64,000 nt of DNA from Acidimicrobiia bacterium (GTDB lineage: Bacteria > Actinomycetota > Acidimicrobiia > Acidimicrobiales > Poriferisodalaceae), in contig DUBN01000066.1 of the NCBI GenBank assembly GCA_012960315.1, forward strand, positions 18,564 through 82,563, read 5' to 3'. This document shows positions 50,677 through 61,738 of this stretch, one piece after another; position 1 is the stretch's first letter, and each line of letters starts with the position of its first letter. A model generated the notes under the pieces. That model was not told the DNA's origin, did not search any database, and saw only the letters and a program-made list of their open reading frames with translations. The translations under genes and the position numbers were made by a program.

Positions 50677-52245
50677 ATGGCCCGTGTCTTGGTGTCAGAG
50701 AAGCTGGCAGAGGCGGGCCTCGAACTTTTGCGAGCACGTGGTCACGAAGTTGACGTGTGTCTCGGTCTCACGCCTACAGAGCTTCAATCGGCAGTCAGTG
50801 ATGCCGATGCCCTAATTATTCGTTCCGCAACAGTGGTTGATGCCCAACTCCTCGATGCTGGAGTCCAGCTTCAAGTCGTAGGACGTGCCGGCGTGGGTTT
50901 GGACAACGTCGACACCGCGGCCGCAACGTCGCGTGGAATTCTCGTTTGCAACGCTCCTGAGTCAAACGTGGTATCAGCGGCCGAGCATTCAGTGGGTCTT
51001 CTCCTCGCGTTGGCGCGCAACCTGCCCCAAGCTCACGCTGCTCTTACCAATGGGCGCTGGGAACGCGGACTATGGGCCGGCACCGAGTTGCTTCACAAAA
51101 CCGTGGGCATCGTCGGGCTTGGGCGAGTCGGCCGACTTGTAGCACAGCGTTTAGCTGGCTTCGACGTACGGCTTCTGGCGTATGACCCTTTCGTGAGCGC
51201 AGATTCAGCACGCGCTATCAACGTGGAAATGGTGGAACTTGACGAACTACTAAGTCACTCTGATTTTGTAACGATCCATTTGCCAAAAAACGCGGACACT
51301 GTGGGTCTCTTTAATGCCGAAAGATTCGCCAAGTTCAAACCCGGGGCCCGCCTTGTCAATGCGGCGCGCGGGGGAGTGGTTGTGGAAGCAGATCTAGCGG
51401 CGGCAATAGAGAACGGACAAATTGGAGGCGCGGCCCTGGACGTTTTCGACACAGAACCCAAGACGGAGTCGCCACTATTCGGTCGACCCGAAGTGGTGGT
51501 GACCCCGCATTTAGGCGCCAGCACCCATGAAGCACAACATCGAGCGGGTGTGACCATCGCCGAACAGGTTGCGTTGGCACTTGATGGAGATTTTGTTCCC
51601 TTCGCAGTCAATATTGCCGCCGAAGACGCTTCTGATGCGCTCCGCCCATATTTAGGAATCGGCGAACGACTAGGAGCCTTCCTTGGCGGCTTAGTTCGCG
51701 GGATACCAGACGATATAGAGGTGAAAGTAGCTGGTGAGATAGGCGGATATGACCGAAGAATTCTTGTCTTGTCGGTTCTCCGAGGAATTTTGGGGCGGAT
51801 CGTAAGTAGCCCAGTTACCTTCGTGAATGCGTTCGAACACGCCGAGAAGATGGGTGTGTTAGTTCGCGATGTCGGGTCGCAAGATGCCGGTGAATTCCGC
51901 AATCTGGTCGAAGTGCGCGGTGGTGGTCATTCCGTTGCAGGCACTCTCGTCCGCTCGGGGAATGAACCGCGGATAGTGATGATCGATGACCACTCGGTCG
52001 AGGTTCCACTGGCTGACTACATGCTGGTCATCAGGAATGATGACCAGCCCGGAATGATTGGAATTGTGGGGACCATTCTGGGAACGGCTGGTGTCAATAT
52101 CTCATTTATGGGACTAGGACGCGATCGGCGGGGCGACCACGCCTTAATGGCATTGGCTTCCGACGAAGTAATAGCTGACGACGTGTTAGAGACCTTGAAC
52201 GCAGAGCCCGGTATTCGGTCAGCCTCACTCGTTCAACTCGACTAG
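50677..52245 (+). CDS. serA: D-3-phosphoglycerate dehydrogenase, long form
   Basis: Oxidises 3-phosphoglycerate with NAD+, the first step of serine synthesis. It has 522 residues: substrate domain, NAD domain with VGIVGLGRVGRLVAQRL, catalytic segments GRAGVGLDNVD, the His in TPHLGASTHEAQ, then an intervening domain and a C-terminal ACT domain (MLVIRNDDQPGMIGIVGTILG) that gives serine feedback inhibition. ATG start with TAGGAGG upstream. It converges with leuD across 15 bp. Confidence 0.97.
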   Translation: MARVLVSEKLAEAGLELLRARGHEVDVCLGLTPTELQSAVSDADALIIRSATVVDAQLLDAGVQLQVVGRAGVGLDNVDTAAATSRGILVCNAPESNVVSAAEHSVGLLLALARNLPQAHAALTNGRWERGLWAGTELLHKTVGIVGLGRVGRLVAQRLAGFDVRLLAYDPFVSADSARAINVEMVELDELLSHSDFVTIHLPKNADTVGLFNAERFAKFKPGARLVNAARGGVVVEADLAAAIENGQIGGAALDVFDTEPKTESPLFGRPEVVVTPHLGASTHEAQHRAGVTIAEQVALALDGDFVPFAVNIAAEDASDALRPYLGIGERLGAFLGGLVRGIPDDIEVKVAGEIGGYDRRILVLSVLRGILGRIVSSPVTFVNAFEHAEKMGVLVRDVGSQDAGEFRNLVEVRGGGHSVAGTLVRSGNEPRIVMIDDHSVEVPLADYMLVIRNDDQPGMIGIVGTILGTAGVNISFMGLGRDRRGDHALMALASDEVIADDVLETLNAEPGIRSASLVQLD

Positions 52246-52260
52246 TTGACAGTTGTTTGT

Positions 52261-52857
52261 CTAGCTTCGAGTGCTCGGCAACCAGCCCGGGCGGGTTCCT
52301 TCAAAACCCCCGATCGACTCCTCACTGCGAAGAGTGATCCCAATATCATCCAGCCCTTCGAGGAAACGATTCTGCGTTGCGGCATCCATCGGGAAATCTT
52401 CTTCAAGTCCTATGGCCGGCGCCATCACCTTTAGCCGTTCCACATCAACTGTCACTGCAAGCTCAGGGTCTGAATGGAGAGCCTCTCTGAGCCTCGTCGC
52501 CGCTTCCTCACTGATCTGGCACGGTATGAGCCCGTTTTTTGTCGCGTTGTTTCTAAATATGTCTCCAAATCGGGGCGAGATCACTGCCATGAAGCCGTAA
52601 TCCATCAGAGCCCACACAGCGTGCTCCCGAGAAGAGCCGGTTCCGAAGTTAAGACCAGCTACCAAAATGGATGCCCCGGCGTAACTTTCATCGTTCAGAA
52701 TGAACTCTCGATCATCTCGCCACTCGGAGAACAATCCCTTGCCAAATCCGGTGCGCTCAACGCGTTTTAGCCAATCGCTGGGAATAATTTGATCAGTATC
52801 GACATCGCTCCGATCAAGCGGCACCGCCCGTCCCTCGTGAACACGAACTGCTTGCAT
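52261..52857 (-). CDS. leuD: 3-isopropylmalate dehydratase small subunit
   Basis: Swivel domain of isopropylmalate isomerase; also converts citramalate to methylmalate in isoleucine synthesis by the citramalate route. It has 198 residues from the ATG at 52857, where AGAGGTAGG lies upstream; the open frame runs further but within the leuC 3' region. LNFGTGSSREHAVWALMDYGF is the substrate-binding motif. It is 13 bp downstream of leuC. Confidence 0.95.
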   Translation of the reverse strand: MQAVRVHEGRAVPLDRSDVDTDQIIPSDWLKRVERTGFGKGLFSEWRDDREFILNDESYAGASILVAGLNFGTGSSREHAVWALMDYGFMAVISPRFGDIFRNNATKNGLIPCQISEEAATRLREALHSDPELAVTVDVERLKVMAPAIGLEEDFPMDAATQNRFLEGLDDIGITLRSEESIGGFEGTRPGWLPSTRS

Positions 52858-52870
52858 CTGCCTACCTCTT

Positions 52871-54274
<1,404 letters not shown>

Positions 54275-54328
54275 TTAGATCCTTTATTCTGCTTGTATAT
54301 AAGTACCTCAACTGCACCAGTCACTGTG

Positions 54329-55243
54329 TCATCTCGAGCCCGCTTCGGTCCAACCAGACTTTGTGAGAACGTCTGAGATAGCCGCTAAAAGTGCTTCGCG
54401 AAAAATTTCGGGTTGCCCGACACAGACAGTGTGACCACCAGCAATGTCATGCCACGTTGCACCTGGAATTACCTCCAACATGGCGCGTTGGCGTGCGATC
54501 GAGACGACCTCGTCGTTCTTCGTCACTACGGCGGCGACGGGAACGTCAATGGTTCGAAGCCATCGACGACTATCGAATAACCCGATGCGATGTCCGGCCT
54601 GAATCAACTTGAGCGGGTCGTGACGACGTAATTCTCCTACAGCCCATTGGCGAAGGTCCCGCCCCGACTTTCCGGTCAGAAGCTGACTCCCGATGAGTTG
54701 ACGCAACGTTTTTGGAATAACTCGTGCGGCCTGAGCCAGAGTGCCAATCACTGCGAAGCGCACTTGGTCCTGTCGCGTGGTACTGAATGACGCTGCGGTC
54801 GCGCACATCACTAGACCCACCACTCGTTTGGGGTGTCTACGCCAAATCAGTTGAGCGATTGGACCCCCCATGGAGTAACCGACGGCGACAACTTTTTCGA
54901 TTCCGAGTTCGTCGAGAAGGGCAACAGCATCGTCAGCGCAGTCTGTTAGCCGAAACGGTCTCGAGGAACGAATTCCACGACCATGACCTCGGTGGTCAAG
55001 GGCGACAAGACCATATTTGCCTTCTAAGGCCGCGTAGCTGCTGTACCAATTCAGGTCTGCGGTGGCAGTCCAACCATGGAGCAACAAAACGGTTGGAGCC
55101 CCCGGGGGTGCCTGCAGAACCCGTGCGAATGTGCGACCTCGGCCCGGCAAGTCGTAGTGACGGCCTCGCGGAAGCACCACACGGTTTCGACGGTCATTGG
55201 TTTGAGAAGCCTCTCTGGGGGCAATGGCTGGGTCACCACTCAT
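54329..55243 (-). CDS. Alpha/beta hydrolase
   Basis: A 304-residue alpha/beta hydrolase. The oxyanion-side LLHGWTATADLNWY, DHRGHGRG, nucleophile Ser in AVGYSMGGPIAQLIW, and the C-terminal His in AGGHTVCVGQP form the usual triad. The substrate is unknown. It is on the same strand as greA (10 bp upstream) and leuCD (55 bp downstream), so transcription may pass through them. Confidence 0.9.
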   Translation of the reverse strand: MSGDPAIAPREASQTNDRRNRVVLPRGRHYDLPGRGRTFARVLQAPPGAPTVLLLHGWTATADLNWYSSYAALEGKYGLVALDHRGHGRGIRSSRPFRLTDCADDAVALLDELGIEKVVAVGYSMGGPIAQLIWRRHPKRVVGLVMCATAASFSTTRQDQVRFAVIGTLAQAARVIPKTLRQLIGSQLLTGKSGRDLRQWAVGELRRHDPLKLIQAGHRIGLFDSRRWLRTIDVPVAAVVTKNDEVVSIARQRAMLEVIPGATWHDIAGGHTVCVGQPEIFREALLAAISDVLTKSGWTEAGSR

Positions 55244-55252
55244 GGAAAACCT

Positions 55253-55720
55253 TCAAGCCTCGATGGAGACGATCTCTACTGACAAGGAACCCGCTTCGGC
55301 TTCGTAACTGACCTTTGCGCCGACGAGACCATCCTCTAGAGCTTGTCCCATCGGGGAACCCGGCGAAATAACTTCCAACCCATCTCGACGCTCTTCGATC
55401 GAACCGAAAAGATACTTCTCAGTCACTTCATCACCCTCGAATTTGATCTCGACCACAACGCCAGGTGTGACGGAAGAATTTGATATCTCTTCAAGAATCT
55501 CGCAGTTTTCGAGGACTGACGCCAGATGAAGTATGCGTCCCGCCATCTTTCCTTGTTCTTCTTTCGCAGCGTGATAATCACCGTTCTCGGAGAGATCGCC
55601 AAGTAAACGAGCCTCTTCGATCTTGTCCGCAATTTCAATTCTGCCACGAGTAGTGAGATCCTTGAACTCGGCAGCAAGGCGTGCGTGCGCTTCAGGAGAA
55701 AGATGATGCGTTTCGGCCAT
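55253..55720 (-). CDS. greA: Transcription elongation factor GreA
   Basis: Binds the RNA polymerase secondary channel and restarts stalled complexes. It has 155 residues. The coiled-coil tip carries GDLSENGDYHAAKEEQG, with the two catalytic acids (Asp and Glu of GDLSEN) kept. The C-terminal FKBP-like domain (ISPGSPMGQALEDGLVGAKV) is normal. Diverges from the leuB leader region. Confidence 0.95.
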   Translation of the reverse strand: MAETHHLSPEAHARLAAEFKDLTTRGRIEIADKIEEARLLGDLSENGDYHAAKEEQGKMAGRILHLASVLENCEILEEISNSSVTPGVVVEIKFEGDEVTEKYLFGSIEERRDGLEVISPGSPMGQALEDGLVGAKVSYEAEAGSLSVEIVSIEA

Positions 55721-55819
55721 TCTGAGAGCGTATCGAATTCGAGCCTAGGCAAGAACAGAGAGACAAATCTGTTGATGATTTTTAAACTCAGTTTGACGTA
55801 GGGCCCCCAGTTGTCGAAA

Positions 55820-55867
55820 ATGGGGGTTGTGAGGGCATCCTTGACCGCCATCATCATTATTTCGTAG
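55820..55867 (+). CDS. leuB-cimA leader peptide, 15 codons with four Ile codons
   Basis: ATG GGG GTT GTG opens a 15-residue ORF MGVVRASLTAIIIIS. It ends in four consecutive Ile codons (ATC ATC ATT ATT, 55850-55861), one Ser and TAG (55865-55867). Two strong hairpins follow at once and leuB starts 122 bases later. A run of the end-product amino acid just before hairpins is the mark of an attenuator leader peptide. Ribosome-binding support is weak and CCCCCA/TGGGGG (55804-55809 and 55821-55826) could hide the start. The role is inference. Confidence 0.62.
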   Translation: MGVVRASLTAIIIIS

Positions 55868-55916
55868 CGCACACGGTAACCGTGTGCGCCTTTCGACCGT
55901 CCCTCAGGGACGGTCG
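55867..55916 (+). promoter_or_regulatory. Two tandem hairpins before leuB, candidate attenuator
   Basis: GCGCACACGG (55867-55876) pairs with CCGTGTGCGC (55880-55889), 10 bp around TAA; its first base is the last base of the leader stop. CGACCGTCCC (55894-55903) pairs with GGGACGGTCG (55907-55916), 10 bp around TCA. The core ACGGT/ACCGT occurs in both, so the arms can exchange partners (for example 55873-55877 with 55896-55900). The second hairpin is followed by only a weak T-tract. Confidence 0.6.
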
Positions 55917-55989
55917 TTGCCGTTCTAGAGCCGCAAATTGCAGCGGCACCAACTAACCAACACCGAATACCGACCCTAGGAGAATCGAC

Positions 55990-56979
55990 GTGCCGCACAA
56001 GATTGCAGTAATAGGCGGAGACGGCATTGGACCCGAGGTGACCGCGGTTGCCCTCGATGTCATGAGAGCTGCTGGAGCCGTTCTAGACACCACTGACTTT
56101 CGATTAGGAGGCTTTCGCTATCTCGAAGACGGCGTCATTCTTCCAGACGAGATCCTCGAAGAACTGCGTCGTTATGAGGCAATACTGCTCGGGGCTGTTG
56201 GCACTCCAGAGGTGCCCCCAGGTGTGATCGAACGAGGACTCCTACTCAAGGCTCGGTTCGAACTCGATCTGTATGTCAACCTGCGCCCCTTCGTCCTTCC
56301 CAACGGACACGAATTCGTGGTAATCAGAGAAAACACCGAGGGCACTTACGCTGGTGAGGGAGGGTTTTTGCGAAAAGGCACGGCCGACGAAATCGCTACT
56401 CAAGGCTCAGTGAACACTCGAAAAGGAGCGGAACGCTGCATTCGATATGGCTTCGAACTGGCCCGTAGCAGAACCCGGAAACATCTCACTCTGGTGCACA
56501 AAACCAACGTGTTGACTTTCTCAGGCGATCTCTGGGATCGCACCTTCCAAGAGGTTTCCAACGAATACCCCGACGTAGAAACCGCATACAACCACGTAGA
56601 TGCCGCATGTATCTATTTTGTTGAGGACCCAACTCGCTACGAGGTAGTTGTCACCGACAACCTCTTCGGGGACATCCTCACTGACCTCGGTGGCGCTATT
56701 TCCGGCGGAATCGGACTTGCCGCATCTGCCAATCTCAACCCTGAGCGGATGGCTCCCTCTCTATTCGAACCGGTTCACGGTTCAGCTCCCGATATCGCGG
56801 GTAAAGGACTCGCTAACCCGACCGCTGCCGTGCTGTCGGGCGCCATGATGCTTGACTTCCTCGGAGAATCTGTAATAGCGGAACGTGTACGAATGGCGTG
56901 TGAAGGAGTTCCTAGTAGTGGACGGACCGAAGAAATAGCGTCAGCTATCCACAACAACCTCGTTCAGGATCAAACATGA
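55990..56979 (+). CDS. leuB: 3-isopropylmalate dehydrogenase
   Basis: Oxidises and decarboxylates 3-isopropylmalate for leucine and, in the citramalate route, methylmalate for isoleucine. It has 329 residues, a little short for the family. [14 protein letters not shown] opens the protein, with the substrate loop [15 protein letters not shown] and [28 protein letters not shown] precedes the GTG start. The stop overlaps cimA (ATGA), which makes the operon's joint use for isoleucine explicit. Confidence 0.95.
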   Translation: MPHKIAVIGGDGIGPEVTAVALDVMRAAGAVLDTTDFRLGGFRYLEDGVILPDEILEELRRYEAILLGAVGTPEVPPGVIERGLLLKARFELDLYVNLRPFVLPNGHEFVVIRENTEGTYAGEGGFLRKGTADEIATQGSVNTRKGAERCIRYGFELARSRTRKHLTLVHKTNVLTFSGDLWDRTFQEVSNEYPDVETAYNHVDAACIYFVEDPTRYEVVVTDNLFGDILTDLGGAISGGIGLAASANLNPERMAPSLFEPVHGSAPDIAGKGLANPTAAVLSGAMMLDFLGESVIAERVRMACEGVPSSGRTEEIASAIHNNLVQDQT

Positions 56980-58622
56980 CTGAAGAAAGTTCCTCTCCAT
57001 CTCTTAACCGTCAAGGGGTCCGCGATTCGTCCTGGCCGGAAAAAGTCGAAATCTTCGATACGACTCTCCGTGATGGGGTCCAATTCGAAGGCATTTCGGT
57101 TTCCTCAGACGACAAGCTGAAAGTAGCTCGTCAACTTGACCTGCTTGGAGTGCATTGGATCGAAGGAGGATGGCCGGGATCGAACCCCAAGGATGAAGAA
57201 TTTTTCGAACGGGCAACAACGGAACTCGAACTTCAGAACTCCACCCTTGTCGCTTTTGGTTCCACGCGTCGTCCCAAAGGCCGAGTAGATCAAGACCAAA
57301 CATTGTCATCGTTAATATCGGCTGGCACTTCGACGGTTTGTATCGTCGGCAAGTCCTGGGACTATCACGTCACCGAAGCATTGCGTCAACCTTTAGACGA
57401 GGGAGTCGCGATGGTCGGCGATTCTGTGGAGTTTTTGAAATCGGAAGGGCTTCGCGTTTTCTTTGATGCAGAACATTTCTTCGACGGTTATAAACGAAAC
57501 CCCGAGTTCGCTTTACGGGTGTTGGAGGCTGCCGCCATTCAAGGCGCCGACTGCCTGGTCCTATGCGATACCAACGGTGGCGCACTTCCCCACGAGGTTG
57601 AGGTAATCGTCGCCGAAGTTGTGCGTCACTTCGATGGAGTTCAAATCGGAATGCACACACAAAATGACACGGGCTGTGCTGTGGCCAACGCAGTAGCCGG
57701 CGTGATTGCTGGCGCCACACATGTGCAGGGCACGATTAACGGCTACGGCGAGCGCACAGGCAACTGCGACAACACCGTGTTGGTCCCAAACCTGACGCTC
57801 AAAATGGGCATTGAGACGCTGCCATCGGGATATATCGAACGACTGACTTCTGTCTCTCATCATGTAGCGGAGCTAATGAACATGCCGCCCCAGCATCAGC
57901 AGCCTTATGTCGGTACTTCCGCTTTTGCACATAAAGCAGGTCTCCATACCAGCGCGATTGCGAGACGCCCCGATACCTATGAGCACGTAGATCCCAGTGC
58001 AGTGGGGAACCAAACCCGGTTTCTTCTCGGGGACCTTTCGGGAAGGGCCTCGGTGGAGTTAAAGGCCAAACAGCTTGGGGTAAAGCTCGAGGACCAACAA
58101 ATGGTTCAAGTTGTCGACGAAATGAAACGCCTAGAACACGAGGGCTACCACTTTGAAGTAGCCGATGCCTCATTGGAACTCATGATGCGTCGGGCGGCTG
58201 GTGAACGTTTTGATTACTTCGATGTTGAATCTTTTCGCGTGCTAGTTGAGCGGGGCCAAAATCGAGAGTTCGATACCGAGGCGACGCTGCGAATAGTGGT
58301 TGACGGCAAGCGCATCATTACCGTCGGCGAAGGCGACGGGCCAGTGAACGCGCTCGATAACGCCTTCCGTAACGCCGTACTGGATATCTACCCCGAACTC
58401 AGCAAAGTTCATTTAACTGACTACAAAGTTCGTGTTCTTGACACAAACCGCGGGACGGGAGCGGTTACACGTGTTTTGATTGACAGCAGCGATGCTGAGT
58501 CGACGTGGACCACGATAGGAGTTTCGGAAAACATCATTGAGGCGTCATGGATGGCTCTGCGTGACGCATTGATCTACGCCTTGCATCGGTACCGCGTTGA
58601 CGTCGACGGTTCCCTAAACTGA
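56976..58622 (+). CDS. cimA: (R)-citramalate synthase
   Basis: Condenses pyruvate with acetyl-CoA to citramalate, bypassing threonine deaminase for isoleucine. It has 548 residues. [19 protein letters not shown] is the DRE-TIM metal motif, and [17 protein letters not shown] is diagnostic of the CimA branch against LeuA and homocitrate synthase. [13 protein letters not shown] and the C-terminal regulatory domain (from ~400) follow. ATG overlaps the leuB stop. It is not LeuA because of the [14 protein letters not shown] block; no leuA or ilvA gene is in the window. Confidence 0.92.
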   Translation: MTEESSSPSLNRQGVRDSSWPEKVEIFDTTLRDGVQFEGISVSSDDKLKVARQLDLLGVHWIEGGWPGSNPKDEEFFERATTELELQNSTLVAFGSTRRPKGRVDQDQTLSSLISAGTSTVCIVGKSWDYHVTEALRQPLDEGVAMVGDSVEFLKSEGLRVFFDAEHFFDGYKRNPEFALRVLEAAAIQGADCLVLCDTNGGALPHEVEVIVAEVVRHFDGVQIGMHTQNDTGCAVANAVAGVIAGATHVQGTINGYGERTGNCDNTVLVPNLTLKMGIETLPSGYIERLTSVSHHVAELMNMPPQHQQPYVGTSAFAHKAGLHTSAIARRPDTYEHVDPSAVGNQTRFLLGDLSGRASVELKAKQLGVKLEDQQMVQVVDEMKRLEHEGYHFEVADASLELMMRRAAGERFDYFDVESFRVLVERGQNREFDTEATLRIVVDGKRIITVGEGDGPVNALDNAFRNAVLDIYPELSKVHLTDYKVRVLDTNRGTGAVTRVLIDSSDAESTWTTIGVSENIIEASWMALRDALIYALHRYRVDVDGSLN

Positions 58623-58628
58623 CTTCGT

Positions 58629-59153
58629 ATGGGAGCACCGAGACACGTACCGGTATCGCCGATCACTGAATCGCGTACTTACCGTTCGCCCGACGTTGTT
58701 CCAAATTCTTGGCGCACAGGACGCCCAGGAGATCTTAATTCCGAGCAGCCCAGCGGCGGGCCGATGGGCCACCAGGGCCCAGATCAGGGTTATGCGCTAC
58801 ATCTTTGCAGCGTTTTTCGAGATCAATTACACGTCACCGAAAGAGAAGACCTCACAGACGTAGAACGCGGCTGCGTGCAAATTGCCCTGAAACGCGCTTC
58901 GTTGTTTGGTCGTGCACCAGTGATTTACGACCTTGAGATTGCGTATCGAATCTGGGGTTTCCTTGACGACGAAGCAGATCTTGGGTTGATCGAAATCCGA
59001 GAGCAGCGATTCGAAGGGGTATCTGAAGCACATCACTACGCCGACGCTCGCGCGTTAGTAGCAACTGTTGGAGACGAGGTTCTCATGATGACTCCGGGCG
59101 AGATCGAAGACCGTCACGTCGCTGACTGGGCATCGTTATTGGAGTTGTCGTGA
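58629..59153 (+). CDS. Hypothetical protein downstream of cimA
   Basis: I do not recognise this 174-residue soluble protein. Residues 1-55 are Pro/Ser/Gly-rich and look disordered. Residues 56-174 are globular: LHLCSVFRDQLHVTEREDL, then YDLEIAYRIWGFLDDEADL, and HHYADARALVATVGDE. There are no cysteine pairs, signal or helix-turn-helix. It starts 6 bp after cimA and overlaps the next gene by 4 bp, so it is very probably in the same operon. Confidence 0.65.
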   Translation: MGAPRHVPVSPITESRTYRSPDVVPNSWRTGRPGDLNSEQPSGGPMGHQGPDQGYALHLCSVFRDQLHVTEREDLTDVERGCVQIALKRASLFGRAPVIYDLEIAYRIWGFLDDEADLGLIEIREQRFEGVSEAHHYADARALVATVGDEVLMMTPGEIEDRHVADWASLLELS

Positions 59154-59737
59154 ACGACTTAACGCCCGATCGAGAGATCCTGCGGCTTCACCGCAGAGCC
59201 TGTACAGACTTCGCGGCCCGAATGCGCCTCCCAGCATGGGAACACCTTCCGATGTTGCTCGCTCCGCCGATGAATGAACTCACCGTTCAGGATCTGCTTT
59301 GTCAAGTTGTTGATGGGAACTTAGGAGCAGCGGCTGAGTTGGCTGGGCAACTTGTGCCCGGGCCCGTAGATCTTGGGGTGGAACCAACCCAGGTGGTTGT
59401 GGAGTCCATACGAACGGTGTTGACGGTTGCTTCTTCGTTGGACCATCGCGCCGGTTTCAGTCCAGAGCATCGCGAGTTGTTGTGGCGGCGGATAGTTGAA
59501 CTGACATTATTGGGTTACGACCTTCAACAGGCGATAAAGGCTGGGACCGGCCTCGACGATTTACTTGTTGACCGAATATCGATTGTCGAGCCACAGGTGA
59601 CGATCTGGCCGTCGCTCGAGCCGCTCGACTTCGATCTGTCTACGCCGCCCATCCTTCGCTTGCTCGCTCAGCACGGCCGTTCTCCAGGGCTATGGATAGA
59701 TCCATCGGATCCGTCTTGTGGCACCGGACAGTGTTAG
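59150..59737 (+). CDS. Hypothetical protein, operon partner of the TIGR03086-like gene
   Basis: I do not recognise a specific family for this 195-residue protein. It is mostly helical: LHRRACTDFAARMRLPAWE and MNELTVQDLLCQVVDGNLGAAAELAGQL. The helical composition and VQDLLCQVVDGN block resemble mycothiol/DinB-like domains, and the next gene carries a clearer form. GTG start overlapping the previous gene by 4 bp. It may be a paralogue or partner of the next gene product. Confidence 0.6.
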   Translation: MNDLTPDREILRLHRRACTDFAARMRLPAWEHLPMLLAPPMNELTVQDLLCQVVDGNLGAAAELAGQLVPGPVDLGVEPTQVVVESIRTVLTVASSLDHRAGFSPEHRELLWRRIVELTLLGYDLQQAIKAGTGLDDLLVDRISIVEPQVTIWPSLEPLDFDLSTPPILRLLAQHGRSPGLWIDPSDPSCGTGQC

Positions 59738-60315
59738 GCGACATCCCTAAGGCAACGGCCTGGCTTCGGATACATCAGCTTGCCGTAGCGGAAGTGGATT
59801 ATCGAATTCGCCAAATTCTTCCGGAGTATTGGGAAGCGTCAACTCCTTGCGCGGAGTGGGACGTGTACGAAGTAGTTACCCATTGCGTGATCGAAAACAT
59901 GCGTGTTCCGCTCATCCTTGAAGGAGCATCGTTTGAACAAGTGATGTCAGTCGACAGAGAAGTTGTTGTTGAAGATCCCGAAATGGCTTGGGAAGTTTCG
60001 TGGCGTAACGCCGTTGCAGCGTTCTCCGAAGCAGATTTAGAAGGAACTGTTGCGCTCGGCGAACAGGTCATAGCTACAGTCGAATTCTTGCGCATACGCG
60101 CCTGTGATCTATCGGTTCATGCTTGGGATTTATCGGTAGGTCTGGCAATAGATGAACGGATTGACGAAGAAGTCGTAACTGCTGCGCTTGGTTGGGCTCA
60201 AGGGCGACGTGACCAAATGGCGCAAATGCCCGAGCTGTTTGACCCACCTATCAGGTCGGCGTTTGATGCCGATCCGCAGACGCAGCTACTCGAGATCTTC
60301 GGACGGGAAGTCTGA
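59731..60315 (+). CDS. DinB/TIGR03086-like helical protein
   Basis: A helical protein resembling the TIGR03086 group, related to mycothiol-dependent maleylpyruvate isomerase N-terminal domains and DinB. STPCAEWDVYEVVTHCVIENM matches that family's first conserved block, and VHAWDLSVGLAI the late block with His. Metal-binding histidines are only partly visible. The start is uncertain: GTG 59731 overlaps the previous stop, while ATG 59692 would overlap it by 46 bp. No function can be assigned with confidence. Confidence 0.7.
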   Translation: MLGDIPKATAWLRIHQLAVAEVDYRIRQILPEYWEASTPCAEWDVYEVVTHCVIENMRVPLILEGASFEQVMSVDREVVVEDPEMAWEVSWRNAVAAFSEADLEGTVALGEQVIATVEFLRIRACDLSVHAWDLSVGLAIDERIDEEVVTAALGWAQGRRDQMAQMPELFDPPIRSAFDADPQTQLLEIFGREV

Positions 60316-60346
60316 ACCGACGAGTTACTCTCGTACCCTCAAGTTC

Positions 60347-61654
60347 GTGAGTACCAACCGCCTTCGTTTCGCTCCTGCGCCTACCGGGTCGCTCCATATC
60401 GGTTCAGCGCGAACTGCTCTCTTTAACTGGCTCTACGCGAGACATACAGAAGGCGAGCTCGTTTTACGGATTGAGGACACAAACGCTGAACTCGCGCGGC
60501 CTGAACTCATCGATAACATTCACCGGTCGCTTGAGTGGCTCCAAATTGATTTTGACGGCGAGCCTGTCCGTCAAAGCGAACGAACCGATCTGTACAACGA
60601 TGCTGTGGAACAGTGGCTTGCAGATGGCCTGGCATACGTCGATGACGGAGCTGTTCGATTTCGCGTCCCTAATGAGGGCACAACTTCCTGGGAAGATGCC
60701 GTTCGTGGCAACGTTGTCTTTGAAAATCGACACATTGAGGATTTCGTGGTGCGTCGAAGTGATGGAAGCGCAACGTTCTTCACCGCTAACGCCGTAGACG
60801 ATCTTGACCTAGAGATCACGCACGTCGTGCGAGGCGAAGACTTGGTCAATGTCACCCCAAAGGTGATCATGCTCCGTCAAGCGTTAGGCGCAACAGACGT
60901 GCCTGAGTTTGCGCATTTGCCTTTGATCGTCAACGAACAACGGAAAAAGCTCTCCAAACGCCGCGACGATGTAGCACTTGAGAACTACCGCGACCGAGGA
61001 GTTCTCGCTACCGCAATGATCAATTATCTCGCACTTCTGGGATGGGGTCCTCCCGACGACATCGAAATCCGCCCGGTCGAAGAAATCATTGAACTTTTCG
61101 AACTCGATGATGTGAACCCTTCTTCGGCCATGTTTGACGCAAAGAAACTCGAAGCGATCAACGGCGAATATTTACGTGCGATGAACCCGCAAGATTTTAC
61201 TCAAGCCTTGCAACCCTGGATTGAGGATCAACCTTGGAGTGACATGGTGGATCCAACTCGGTTAGCGAAAGTTGCCCCATTGGTTCAAGAACGCACACGG
61301 GTGCTCTCTGAAGCCCCACCGCAACTCGATTTTTTTTTCATGGAGTCACCGGAGATAGATCACGACGCGTGGGAAAAGATCATGCTCAAGGAAGAAGCGG
61401 CTCTCATCCTTGAATCGGTGCACAAAGTTTTTGTTGACACAGACTGGGAAGTTGATGTGCTGCATGACGCGCTGCGAACAATCGGCGAATCGCACCAAAT
61501 GAAATTAGGTAAGGCGCAAGCGCCGGTTCGGGTTGCAGTGACCGGCAGATCTGTGGGTCCCCCATTGTTTGAATCGATGCATGCCCTAGGACGCGAAACT
61601 GTACTGGCGCGGATCGCTGTTGCTCGACAAATGCTCGCTGATGCACAAAAATAG
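60347..61654 (+). CDS. gltX: Glutamyl-tRNA synthetase
   Basis: Class I synthetase for Glu. The HIGH-type motif is GSLHIGSARTALFNWLYAR and the KMSKS-type is KKLSKRRDDV. With the GTG at 60347 it is 435 residues, shorter than the ~470-490 of many GluRS; an open frame upstream is not family-like. The window also encodes GatCAB and a tRNA-Gln and shows no GlnRS, so this is probably the non-discriminating form that also charges tRNA-Gln. The tRNA gene follows at 84 bp. Confidence 0.95.
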   Translation: MSTNRLRFAPAPTGSLHIGSARTALFNWLYARHTEGELVLRIEDTNAELARPELIDNIHRSLEWLQIDFDGEPVRQSERTDLYNDAVEQWLADGLAYVDDGAVRFRVPNEGTTSWEDAVRGNVVFENRHIEDFVVRRSDGSATFFTANAVDDLDLEITHVVRGEDLVNVTPKVIMLRQALGATDVPEFAHLPLIVNEQRKKLSKRRDDVALENYRDRGVLATAMINYLALLGWGPPDDIEIRPVEEIIELFELDDVNPSSAMFDAKKLEAINGEYLRAMNPQDFTQALQPWIEDQPWSDMVDPTRLAKVAPLVQERTRVLSEAPPQLDFFFMESPEIDHDAWEKIMLKEEAALILESVHKVFVDTDWEVDVLHDALRTIGESHQMKLGKAQAPVRVAVTGRSVGPPLFESMHALGRETVLARIAVARQMLADAQK

Positions 61655-61738
61655 TCACGTGCTCTGACTCCGAAACGTTGTTTGTTAGATCAGATGAGCG
61701 CGCTACCCTGACCCTTTCGCTCTACCGAGCCCATCCGG

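Noticed and set aside
55423..55998. 191-codon minus-strand ORF covering the leuB leader and the start of greA
   Set aside because: It runs through the leader hairpins and greA in another frame; the sequence is not protein-like and greA itself is certain.
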